DNA of 14,751 nucleotides. Source: Desulfovibrionaceae bacterium UBA6814. GTDB lineage: Bacteria > Desulfobacterota > Desulfovibrionia > Desulfovibrionales > Desulfovibrionaceae. A model generated the notes under the pieces. That model made no database searches. It had not been told where the DNA came from and saw only the letters and a list, made by a program, of their open reading frames with translations. Numbering within the stretch: position 1 is the stretch's first letter; each line of letters begins with the position of its first letter. Position numbers and translations under genes: made by a program. The stretch spans positions 18,790-33,540 of the forward strand of contig DKEU01000152.1 of NCBI GenBank assembly GCA_002452635.1. The letters run 5' to 3'. Positions 5,496 through 12,821 of the stretch are shown one piece after another.

Positions 5496-7304
5496 ATGCG
5501 TGCGTCCTTCGCCGCCCTTTGCCGGACCTTCGCGGCGCTTACGGCGCTCTCCCTTCTCTGCCTGGCCGAGGCGGCCGCAGCCCAGGAGACCCCCTCCCCC
5601 GGCCCGGCCTACATCCCCTCGGTGGAGGGCGCCCCCAGCGAGGATCTGGCCCGGTCCCTGGCCGACCTGGCCGAGACCTTCCGTCTCCGGGACCGGCCCC
5701 CGGGCTCCCGCCTGCTCCTGGAGCGCCGGGCCCGGGCCGACCTGCCCGCCATGGAGAAGCTCCTGCGCGCCGAGGGCTTTCTCAAGGCCAGGCTGGACGT
5801 GGCGGTGCGCACCAAGGAGCGGCCCTGGCAGGTGGTCTTCCGCCTGGACCCCGGGCCGGCCTTCCTCCTGGGCCGGGTGGCGGCGAGCCTGGCCCCGGAC
5901 GGCCCCCGGGACGTGGACCTGCCCCTGCCCGCGGAACTGGGCCTGCAGCCCGGCGAACGCTTCACCGCCCGCAAGGTGCTGGACGCGGAGGAGATTCTGC
6001 TCCGACTGCTGGGAGAGCGGGGGTACCCCTTCCCGGCCCGGGCCGGCCGCCGGGTGGTGGCCGACCACGCCACCCACACCGTGGACGTGGACCTGGCGGT
6101 GAACCCCGGGCCGCGGGCGGCGTTCGGGGACACCGCCTTCCGCGGCCTGGCCGGGTCCGACGCGGCCCACGTGCGCTCCCTGCTGCCCTGGAAGCCGGGC
6201 CAGCCCTATGACCTGCGCCTCCTGGAGGCGGCCCGCTCCGCGCTCTACGGCTCGGGCCTGTTCAGCTACGTGGAGGTGGCCCCGGCCACTGCCCTGGACC
6301 CGGACGGCCGGCTGCCCATCCGGGTGGGGGTGACCGAGCGCCTGCCCCGCACCGTGCGCGCCGGCCTGGAGTACACCACGGACTTCGGCCCGGGCGTCAA
6401 GCTGGGCTGGGACCACCGCAACCTCCTGGGCAACGGCGAAAAGCTGGGCCTCTCCCTGACCTACAACGAATACATCCAGAAGCTCTCCGGCGACCTGAGG
6501 AAGCCGCACTTTCTGCGCGACGACCAGAATCTGGCCCTGCACGGCGAGGCCGGCAACGAACGCACCGACGCCTACGTCCTGGCCCTGGCCGACACCTCCG
6601 CCTCCCTGGAGCGCCGCCTGCTGCGCCAAGTCACGGCGTCCCTGGGCCTGGGCTACCGGGTCTCCCGGGTGGAGGACAAGAAGCTCGACACCGAGGACGA
6701 CTTCGGCCACGCATACGTGCCCGCCGGGCTCATGGGCGACTGGCGCGACGACGTGCTGGACCCGGGCTCCGGGGCCACCTTCAGCGTCCTGGGCGCGCCC
6801 TACGCCGACACCCTGGGCAACCCGAACAGCTTCTTCAAGTACCGGGCCTCGGGCACCGGCTACCTGGGCCTCCTGGAGGACAAGCGGGCGGTGCTGGCCC
6901 TGCGCGGCTCCTGGGGCCAGATCTGGGGACCCTCCCGCGACAACATTCCCGCGGACCTGCGCTTCTATGCCGGCGGCGGAGGCTCGGTGCGCGGCTACGC
7001 CTACCAGACCGCGGGCAACATGATCGACGACGAGCCCGTGGGCGGCAAGTCCCTGGGCGAGGTCTCGGGCGAGATCCGCCTCAAGGTCACCGAGGACTTC
7101 GGCATCGTGCCCTTCCTGGACGGCGGCTCCACCTACGAGGGCTTCCTGCCCGAGACCGGGGAGGAGTTCTACTGGGGCGCGGGCCTGGGCCTGCGCTACT
7201 ACACCACGGTGGGCCCCATCCGCCTGGACGTGGGCTTCCCCCTGAATCCCCGCTCCAGCGACGACCCCTTCCAGGTCTACGGCAGCCTGGGGCAGTCCTT
7301 CTGA
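5496..7304 (+). CDS. tamA: TamA, outer-membrane Omp85-family translocation/assembly factor
   Basis: The 602-residue product begins with a signal peptide (about 1-29, cleaved near AEAAAA/QE). Three POTRA-like domains follow (about 40-118, 120-203, 206-282) and then a 16-strand barrel (about 285-602). The Omp85 hallmark VRGY (R499-G500-Y501, within GGGGSVRGYAYQ) is present, as are the late-strand GPIRLDVGFPL and a C-terminal phenylalanine that serves as the barrel-insertion signal. With TamB it forms an envelope-spanning machine for assembling some outer-membrane proteins and moving phospholipid to the outer membrane. Three POTRA domains and a tamB gene just downstream favour TamA over BamA. 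I chose ATG 5496; GTG 5478 is in frame and would add six residues before the signal peptide. Neither has a clear Shine-Dalgarno. Confidence 0.93.
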   Translation: MRASFAALCRTFAALTALSLLCLAEAAAAQETPSPGPAYIPSVEGAPSEDLARSLADLAETFRLRDRPPGSRLLLERRARADLPAMEKLLRAEGFLKARLDVAVRTKERPWQVVFRLDPGPAFLLGRVAASLAPDGPRDVDLPLPAELGLQPGERFTARKVLDAEEILLRLLGERGYPFPARAGRRVVADHATHTVDVDLAVNPGPRAAFGDTAFRGLAGSDAAHVRSLLPWKPGQPYDLRLLEAARSALYGSGLFSYVEVAPATALDPDGRLPIRVGVTERLPRTVRAGLEYTTDFGPGVKLGWDHRNLLGNGEKLGLSLTYNEYIQKLSGDLRKPHFLRDDQNLALHGEAGNERTDAYVLALADTSASLERRLLRQVTASLGLGYRVSRVEDKKLDTEDDFGHAYVPAGLMGDWRDDVLDPGSGATFSVLGAPYADTLGNPNSFFKYRASGTGYLGLLEDKRAVLALRGSWGQIWGPSRDNIPADLRFYAGGGGSVRGYAYQTAGNMIDDEPVGGKSLGEVSGEIRLKVTEDFGIVPFLDGGSTYEGFLPETGEEFYWGAGLGLRYYTTVGPIRLDVGFPLNPRSSDDPFQVYGSLGQSF

Positions 7305-7348
7305 GGCCGGGCGCGTGTAACGGAACCCGGCGAGACGGCGGAAACACC

Positions 7349-7366
7349 ATGAACCCCCCGGCGTGA
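7349..7366 (+). other. Five-codon ORF overlapping the tamB start
   Basis: ATG at 7349, with GGCGGA (7337-7342) six bases upstream, encodes M-N-P-P-A and stops at TGA 7364-7366, which overlaps the GTG of tamB (GTGA). Its second to fourth codons span a run of six C (7353-7358). It may couple translation into tamB, or mark the true tamB start in a sequence missing one C. See findings. Confidence 0.45.
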
Positions 7367-10300
7367 CGCAACCGGACATGGACGAGCAACACCACACCTC
7401 CCCGGCCCCCCCGGCCCCGGCCCCCGGCCGGCCCCGGCGCCGCGCCCTGCGCGGGCTGGGCTGGACCCTGGCCGGCCTGGCCCTGGTCCTGGCCGCGGCC
7501 TGGGCCGCGCTCCAGGTCCCGGCCGTGCGCCAGGCCCTGGCGCGGGCCGCGGTGGAGGCCGCGGCCGGGCCGGGCTCCCGGGTGGACATCTCGGGCCTGG
7601 GGCCGGGCCTGCCCTTCACCCTGTCCGTGGAGCGCCTGGCCCTGGCCGACGCCGCAGGCCCCTGGCTCAGAGCGGAAGGCCTCGAACTGCGCTGGTCGCC
7701 CTGGCCGCTCCTGGCCGGCCGGCTGGACGTCACCTCCCTCACCGCCCGCAGCCTGGCCGTGCTGCGCCTGCCCGCAACCCCGGAAGGCGAAGCGCCGGCC
7801 CAGGCCGCGCCCGAGCCCGCCCCGGCCGAGCCCCTGCGCCTGCCCCGGGTGCGCATCCGGGAGCTGGCCCTGGACGAGGTGTTCCTGGCCGCCGCGGTGG
7901 TGGACCGGGACCTGCGCCTGGCCGTGCGCTCCAGCCTGCGGCCCGTGCCCGGCGGCCTGGCCCTGGCCCTGGACACCGCCAGCCGCGACGGCCGGCCCGA
8001 CCGCATCAGCCTGAACGCCACCCTGGCCCGGGACCTCTCGGCCCTGGCCCTGGACCTGCGCGCGGACGAGGCCCCGGGCGGGTTCCTGGGCTGGACCCTG
8101 GGCCTGGACGACCACATCCCGCTGTCCGTGTCCCTGGCCGGCTCGGGCGGCCCGGACCGCTGGTCCGGGGCCTTCGCCTTTTCCGCGCCCGGGGCCCTGG
8201 ACGTGGCCGTGAACCTCGACCTGGAGGACGCGCACGGGCTCATCCTGCGCGGCGACGGCCGGGTGGTCCTGGCCCCGGACATCGCCCCGGCCCGGCTGGA
8301 GGACCTGTGGCGCGGCGGGGTGAACGCCACCTTCACGGCCCGGCCGGAGCTGGACGGGATGATCCGGGTGGAGCGCCTGGACCTGGCCGGCCCCGCGGCC
8401 ACGGCCCACGCGGCGGGCTGGGTGCACGTGCTGCGGCTCGACCTGGACGCCGCCGGGCAGCTCGCCCTGGCCGACCCGGCCCGGCTCCTGGCGGGCAGCG
8501 GGTTCGCGGTGTCGGGCCTCACGCCCCTGGATTTCTCCGGCACCGGACTCATCAAGCACCTGAACCTGAACCTGCAGGGCCGGGCCCGGACCCTGCGCCT
8601 GCACGGCCTGGCCCTGGACGAGCCGCTCCTGGACCTCACGGCCCGGCCCTTCACCCATCTCTACCGCCGCGACCCGGGCCTGGCGGCCAACGCCACCCTG
8701 GCCGGCCGCCGCCTGGACCTGGACGGTTCGCCCCTGGCCCAGGCCCCGGTGCTGGACGCGGCCATGACCACCGCGCACTTCACGCGCCTGGACTTCCCGG
8801 CCGTGCGGCTGCGCGCCCACGGCCTGGACCTGGACCTGGACGGGGAACTGGACACCGCCACCCTGGCCGCGCGCGCCGGCCTGCGCCTGGCCCGCTGGGA
8901 CGGACGCGAGTTCCCCGCCGGCCGGGGCCTGCCCCTGGCCGGCCGGGCCCAGGCCCAGGTGCAGGCGGACCTGGACCGGCGCAGCGGCCGGGCCGAACTC
9001 GCCGGCCGGGTGGAGGGCCTGGCCGCCCTGCACCCGGCCCTGGCCGCCCTGGCCGGACCGGACGAACCCCTGACCGCGGAGCTTCGCTTCTCCCCGGAGC
9101 GGCTGGACCTGGCCCGCCTCGTCCTGGGCAACGCCACGGCCCGGCTCACCGGCTCCGGGGACTGGAATTTCCGGGAGCAACGCTTCCGGTCCCAGGCCGA
9201 GCTGGACGCGGACCGGGCCGGGCCCCTGGGCCAGGCCCTGGGCCTGGGCCTGGCCGGGCGGCTCGCGGCCCGGGCCACGGCCCAGGGCGCGCCCGGGGAC
9301 TTCTCGGCCCAGGCCGAGATCCGGGTGGACGGCCTGGCGCTGGCCGGCCTGGACCTGGGACCGGCCCGGGCCGGGGCGGTGCTGGCCGGGCTTCCCGCGG
9401 GCCCGCACGGCGGGCTCTCCCTGGCCGCGCACCCGGCGGCCGGGCCCCTGGACATCTCGGCCGGACTCGCCACCCGGCCCGGCCTGATCCGGCTGGACGG
9501 CATCCGCGGCCACGGCCCGGGCCTGGAACTGGGCGGGGACCTGGACCTGGATACGGCCACCGGGCTGGCCGCAGGCCGGCTGCGGGCCGACCTGCCCGAG
9601 CCCCTGCTCCTGCGCGCCCTGCTGGGCCGCGAAGCCCGGGGAGCGGCCCGCCTCGAGGCCACATTGGCTGCACGCAACGCCAGCCAGGCCGCGGACCTGG
9701 ACCTGGCGGTGCGCAAGCTGGCCGGCCGGGACCTGCGCCTGGAGTCCCTGGACGCCGCCGCCGCCCTGGAGGACCTGTTCGGCGCGGTGCGCGGGACCGT
9801 GCGCCTGGAGGGCCGGGGCCTGGACCTGGCCGGCCTGGACCTGGCCGAATTCGCGGCCAAGGCCCAGGGCGGCCGGCAGGGGGCCCGGTTCGAACTTTCC
9901 TGCGCCGGCGAGGCGGGCCGGCCCCTGGACCTGGCGGCCCGGGGCAGCCTGGCCGTGGACGGCCTGCTGCACGTGGGCCTGGAGAGCCTGTCCGGGGCCT
10001 GGGACGGACGGCCCATCGCCCTGGCCGCGCCCGCGGACCTGGACATCGCCGCGGACAGCCTGGCCGTGCGCGGCCTGGACCTGGACCTGGCCGGCGGCGC
10101 GGTGCGGGCCACGGGCAGCATCGGGCCGGGCGGCGCGGACCTGGACGCCACGGCCCGGGACCTGCCCCTGCGCCTGGCCGCCTTCCTCCTGCCCCTGGAT
10201 GGGATGGCCGACCTGGACCTGAAGGCCCGGGGCACGGCCCAGGACCCGGACATCACCCTGGACCTGACCCTGCGCCAGGTGGAGCGGGCCGGGCTGGCCC

Positions 10301-11745
10301 GGACCGGACCGGCGCTGGCCCTCGCGGCCGCGGCCCGGCTGCACCGCGGCCGGCTGGACGCCACCGCCGGACTGGACGGCCTGGGACCCGGCCGGCTGGA
10401 CCTGGCCGCAGGCCTGCCCCTGCGCCTGTCCCTGCGGCCCTGGAGCCTGGACCTGCCCGCGGACGGCGACCTCTCCGGCTCCCTGCGCGGCAAGGTGGAC
10501 CCCGCGGCCCTGGCCCGGCTCCTGGACCTGGAGGGCCACAGCCTGGCCGGCAACGCCACCCTGGACCTGGCCCTGGCCGGCAGCCCGGAGGCTCCCTCCC
10601 TGGAGGGCTCGGCCACGCTTGCCCAGGGCCGCTACGAAAACGCCTTCCTCGGGCTCCTGCTCACCGACCTCACGGCCCGCCTGGACGCCCGGGGCCGCCG
10701 CCTGGTGCTGGCCGAACTCGACGGTGCCGGGCCGGAAAAGGGCCGGCTCTCGGGCTCGGGCAGCCTGGACCTGGCGCCGGGCCTGCCCTACGCCCTGGAC
10801 CTGACCCTGAACAAGCTGGCCCCGGTGCGGCACGACTGGCTCTCCCTGGCCGCCACCGGCCCCGCCGGCCTGACCGGCAACACCACCGCGGCGCGGCTGT
10901 CCGGCTCCCTGGCCCTGGAGCCGGTGGAGGTGCGCATCCCGGACCGCCTGCCCCCGGCCATCCCGGAACTGGAGATCACCGAGGTCAACCTGGCCCAGAA
11001 CCGCGAGCCGGCCCCGGCCGAGGCCCCGGCTCCCGCCCTGGACCTGGCCCTGGCCCTGGACCTGGGCTTCCCGGGCCGCTGCTTCGTGCGCGGCCGCGGC
11101 CTGGACGCGGAGTTCACCGGCGCGCTGCGCATCACCGGCCGGCCCGAGGCCCCGGCGGTGAACGGCACCCTGTCCGTGGTCCGGGGCCGCTACGAGTTCC
11201 TGGGCAAGTCCTTTGCCATCAGTTCGGGCAGCCTGGTCTTCGACGGCGTGGGCGCCACGCCCTTCCTCAACGTGGTGGCCGAGACCGCCACCGGGGACAT
11301 CACTGCCCGGGCCCGGCTGGTGGGGCCGCCCCGGTCCTTCACCCTGACCCTGGAATCCGAGCCCGCCCTGCCCCGGGACGAGATCCTGGCCCGCATGCTC
11401 TTCGGCCGCTCCACCGCCAGCCTGAACCCGGTGCAGGCCGCCCAGCTGGCCAACGCGGTGCGCATGCTCACCCTGGGCGGCCCGTCCCTGGACCCCTCCG
11501 CCACGGTGCGCCAGGCCCTGGGCCTGGACCAGCTCGGGGTGATGGACACCGAGGGCGACAACGGCCCCGGCCTGACCATGGGCAAGTACCTGCAGGACAA
11601 CGTGTACATCGAGGTGCGCCAGAACCTGACCCGGGGCGGGGAGGAGGTCTCCCTGGAGGTGGAGCTGGCCCCCAACCTGGGCGTGGAGAGCACCACCGGC
11701 ACCGAGCGCAGCGGCGTGGGCCTCAACTGGAAGAAGGACTATTAG
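7363..11745 (+). CDS. tamB: TamB, inner-membrane anchored AsmA-like/DUF490 envelope protein
   Basis: This 1460-residue protein begins with a short cytoplasmic stretch containing RPRRRALR, one transmembrane helix (about 31-50), and then a very long beta-rich periplasmic region of repeated L-x-L-x-L strands such as GLDLDLDGELDTATLAA. This is the extended groove of AsmA-like lipid-transfer proteins. The C-terminal TamB/DUF490 domain (about 1190-1460) includes RGRYEFLGKSFAISSGSLVF, LARMLFGRSTASLNPVQAAQL and a final GVGLNWKKDY, the aromatic-ended signal that binds TamA. The length is within the usual range. Its start follows tamA by about 58 bp. The GTG at 7363 and ATG at 7378 both lack a ribosome site, whereas an out-of-frame ATG at 7349 has a weak one. 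Codons are extremely G/C-ended and rich in CTG, GAC and GCC. Confidence 0.93.
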   Translation: MTQPDMDEQHHTSPAPPAPAPGRPRRRALRGLGWTLAGLALVLAAAWAALQVPAVRQALARAAVEAAAGPGSRVDISGLGPGLPFTLSVERLALADAAGPWLRAEGLELRWSPWPLLAGRLDVTSLTARSLAVLRLPATPEGEAPAQAAPEPAPAEPLRLPRVRIRELALDEVFLAAAVVDRDLRLAVRSSLRPVPGGLALALDTASRDGRPDRISLNATLARDLSALALDLRADEAPGGFLGWTLGLDDHIPLSVSLAGSGGPDRWSGAFAFSAPGALDVAVNLDLEDAHGLILRGDGRVVLAPDIAPARLEDLWRGGVNATFTARPELDGMIRVERLDLAGPAATAHAAGWVHVLRLDLDAAGQLALADPARLLAGSGFAVSGLTPLDFSGTGLIKHLNLNLQGRARTLRLHGLALDEPLLDLTARPFTHLYRRDPGLAANATLAGRRLDLDGSPLAQAPVLDAAMTTAHFTRLDFPAVRLRAHGLDLDLDGELDTATLAARAGLRLARWDGREFPAGRGLPLAGRAQAQVQADLDRRSGRAELAGRVEGLAALHPALAALAGPDEPLTAELRFSPERLDLARLVLGNATARLTGSGDWNFREQRFRSQAELDADRAGPLGQALGLGLAGRLAARATAQGAPGDFSAQAEIRVDGLALAGLDLGPARAGAVLAGLPAGPHGGLSLAAHPAAGPLDISAGLATRPGLIRLDGIRGHGPGLELGGDLDLDTATGLAAGRLRADLPEPLLLRALLGREARGAARLEATLAARNASQAADLDLAVRKLAGRDLRLESLDAAAALEDLFGAVRGTVRLEGRGLDLAGLDLAEFAAKAQGGRQGARFELSCAGEAGRPLDLAARGSLAVDGLLHVGLESLSGAWDGRPIALAAPADLDIAADSLAVRGLDLDLAGGAVRATGSIGPGGADLDATARDLPLRLAAFLLPLDGMADLDLKARGTAQDPDITLDLTLRQVERAGLARTGPALALAAAARLHRGRLDATAGLDGLGPGRLDLAAGLPLRLSLRPWSLDLPADGDLSGSLRGKVDPAALARLLDLEGHSLAGNATLDLALAGSPEAPSLEGSATLAQGRYENAFLGLLLTDLTARLDARGRRLVLAELDGAGPEKGRLSGSGSLDLAPGLPYALDLTLNKLAPVRHDWLSLAATGPAGLTGNTTAARLSGSLALEPVEVRIPDRLPPAIPELEITEVNLAQNREPAPAEAPAPALDLALALDLGFPGRCFVRGRGLDAEFTGALRITGRPEAPAVNGTLSVVRGRYEFLGKSFAISSGSLVFDGVGATPFLNVVAETATGDITARARLVGPPRSFTLTLESEPALPRDEILARMLFGRSTASLNPVQAAQLANAVRMLTLGGPSLDPSATVRQALGLDQLGVMDTEGDNGPGLTMGKYLQDNVYIEVRQNLTRGGEEVSLEVELAPNLGVESTTGTERSGVGLNWKKDY

Positions 11746-11770
11746 CGCATTCCCGGAGCAGGCCCCAGGC

Positions 11771-11798
11771 TTGTGTTTCCCTGTGGTTGCGCTAGAAA
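11771..11798 (+). promoter_or_regulatory. Weak candidate promoter for the STAS gene
   Basis: TTGTGT (11771-11776, 3/6) and TAGAAA (11793-11798) are separated by 16 bp, between tamB and the STAS gene. A small stem, GGGAC with GTCCC (11803-11807 and 11814-11818), follows in the leader. No terminator is visible after tamB, so the STAS gene may also be read from tamB. Confidence 0.3.
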
Positions 11799-11838
11799 GG
11801 ATGGGACACATCCGTCCCTCCCCCACAAGGAGCCATCC

Positions 11839-12183
11839 ATGGACGTCAAGGTGCTCTCTGCGGACAAGGCCCACAACCACGTGGTCCTCTCCGGCCGGAT
11901 CGACCCCGACGGGGTGCACGACCGGGGCTATGAATTCCACAAGCTGGCGGCCTTCCCCCACAAGAACCTGGTGGTGGACATGGCCAACGTCACCTTCATC
12001 GCCTCCCTGGGCATCGGCATGCTGCTCACCGCGGCCAAGGAGCTGGCCGCCACGGGCAACAAGATGGTGCTGCTGGCCCCCCAGAAACTGGTGGAGGGCA
12101 CCCTGCGCACCGCCGGCCTCACCGGGGTCATCCACATCTCCCGCACCCTGGACGAGGCGCTGCGCTATCTCGACGGCCGCTAG
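11839..12183 (+). CDS. STAS-domain anti-anti-sigma-factor-like protein (RsbV/SpoIIAA type)
   Basis: This 114-residue single STAS domain has an N-terminal strand pair with HVVLSGRIDPDGV, the central LVVDMANVTFIASLGIGMLL, and a tail NKMVLLAPQKLVEGTLRTAGL and TLDEALRYL typical of RsbV/SpoIIAA. The regulatory serine of partner-switch antagonists sits in the loop after the second core strand; here S56 in FIASLGI is the candidate phospho-acceptor, with A55 replacing the more common D or S. Unphosphorylated it would bind its HATPase partner and free that partner's target. The ATG at 11839 is preceded by AAGGAG; an in-frame ATG at 11773 lacks one. Its likely partner, an RsbW-like kinase, starts 117 bp downstream. 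Family confident; pathway inferred. Confidence 0.88.
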   Translation: MDVKVLSADKAHNHVVLSGRIDPDGVHDRGYEFHKLAAFPHKNLVVDMANVTFIASLGIGMLLTAAKELAATGNKMVLLAPQKLVEGTLRTAGLTGVIHISRTLDEALRYLDGR

Positions 12184-12192
12184 CGCATTTCC

Positions 12193-12284
12193 GTCTTGAG
12201 ACAAGACCAGAGGCTGAAATAATGTTTCATTATTCCAGCAAAATGCACAAGAGCGCCTGAGCCTTTTCAAGGCCAAGACGCTCT
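12193..12284 (+). promoter_or_regulatory. Three consecutive stem-loops between STAS and HATPase genes
   Basis: Three inverted repeats fill the gap. GTCTTG (12193-12198) pairs with CAAGAC (12202-12207) around AGA. GCTGAAATAATG (12213-12224) pairs with CATTATTCCAGC (12228-12239) around TTT, 11 of 12 positions complementary and AT-rich. AGAGCG-n5-GCCTT (12250-12265) pairs with AAGGC-n5-CGCTCT (12269-12284), with an internal loop and a TTC apical loop. None has a following T-run. They could be a binding-site palindrome, an mRNA stability element or a translation-tuning leader for the kinase. Confidence 0.55.
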
Positions 12285-12300
12285 ACCCCCCCGGACCCCC

Positions 12301-12735
12301 ATGGTTGATGCCGACTTCGCCCTGGACCTGCGCAACGACTTCGCCGACCTCTCCCGGGCCGTGCGCGAGGCCAACCATTACCTGGAGCAGGCGGGCGTGT
12401 GCCCGGAGGCCGTGTACCGCGCCAACCTGGGCCTGGAGGAGCTGCTCACCAACATCATCAAGTACGGCTACGACGACCAGGCCGAGCACCGCATCGCGGT
12501 GCGGCTCCAAGCCGGTCCCGAAGCCCTGCGCGTGGCCATCGAGGACGACGGCCACCGCTTCGATCCCCGCCAGGCCCCCCCGCCCAAGCTGGACCGCCCC
12601 CTGTCCGAGCGCCGCGCCGGCGGGCTGGGCATCCACCTGGTCCTGGCCATGATGGACCGGGTGGACTACCGCCGCCTGGACAACCGCAACGTCCTGGAGC
12701 TGACCATCGTCCCCCGGCCCGACCCGGAGGAGTGA
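12301..12735 (+). CDS. RsbW/SpoIIAB-like HATPase (anti-sigma factor serine kinase family)
   Basis: This 144-residue protein is a GHKL ATPase domain without a histidine-phosphotransfer domain. The N box is LGLEELLTNIIKYGYDD (with the catalytic-type E and the N), the G1 box is EDDGHRFDP and the G2 box is AGGLGIHLV. These are the signatures of RsbW/SpoIIAB-type regulators, which bind a target and phosphorylate a STAS antagonist on serine. The STAS gene upstream is the likely substrate and switch partner. No sigma factor is present in the window, so the controlled target, whether a sigma factor or another protein, is unknown. The ATG at 12301 is the only start in the frame back to a stop at 12220. 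It has no Shine-Dalgarno; a C-rich run precedes it, which suggests weak, coupled or structured-leader translation. Confidence 0.87.
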   Translation: MVDADFALDLRNDFADLSRAVREANHYLEQAGVCPEAVYRANLGLEELLTNIIKYGYDDQAEHRIAVRLQAGPEALRVAIEDDGHRFDPRQAPPPKLDRPLSERRAGGLGIHLVLAMMDRVDYRRLDNRNVLELTIVPRPDPEE

Positions 12736-12737
12736 CC

Positions 12738-12751
12738 CCGGCCGCGGCCGG
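12738..12751. repeat. 14-bp GC palindrome after the HATPase gene
   Basis: CCGGCCGCGGCCGG is a perfect 14-bp palindrome starting three bases after the HATPase stop. Lacking a T-run, it is a doubtful terminator. It sits just before the candidate promoter of the PAS sensor gene and could form a short hairpin or a protein-binding site. Confidence 0.4.
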
Positions 12752-12752
12752 A

Positions 12753-12782
12753 TGGACAGCAGTCGCACAATCGGGATAGTAT
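12753..12782 (+). promoter_or_regulatory. Candidate promoter of the PAS sensor gene
   Basis: TGGACA (12753-12758, 5/6) and TAGTAT (12777-12782, 4/6) are 18 bp apart, about 40 bp before the ATG at 12822. The -10 box lies inside a perfect inverted repeat, GGATA-G-TATCC (12774-12784), so a regulator could compete with polymerase there. Confidence 0.45.
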
Positions 12783-12821
12783 CCTCCAGGATGCCCTCTC
12801 CAGCATCCGCACGGAGACCCC

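Noticed and set aside
5382..8654. A 1090-codon minus-strand open frame across tamA
   Set aside because: Same shadow effect; the composition is arginine/serine/alanine-rich with no domain, while the plus strand encodes a complete Omp85 protein.
8307..11795. A 1162-codon plus-strand frame inside tamB
   Set aside because: It is a proline, glycine and arginine-rich out-of-frame reading of tamB without recognisable motifs.
7087..12276. A 1729-codon open frame on the minus strand across tamB and flanking genes
   Set aside because: It is antisense to clear tamA, tamB and STAS coding sequence, is low-complexity (G, Q, A, V and R runs) and follows from extreme G/C third positions, which remove stop codons on the other strand.
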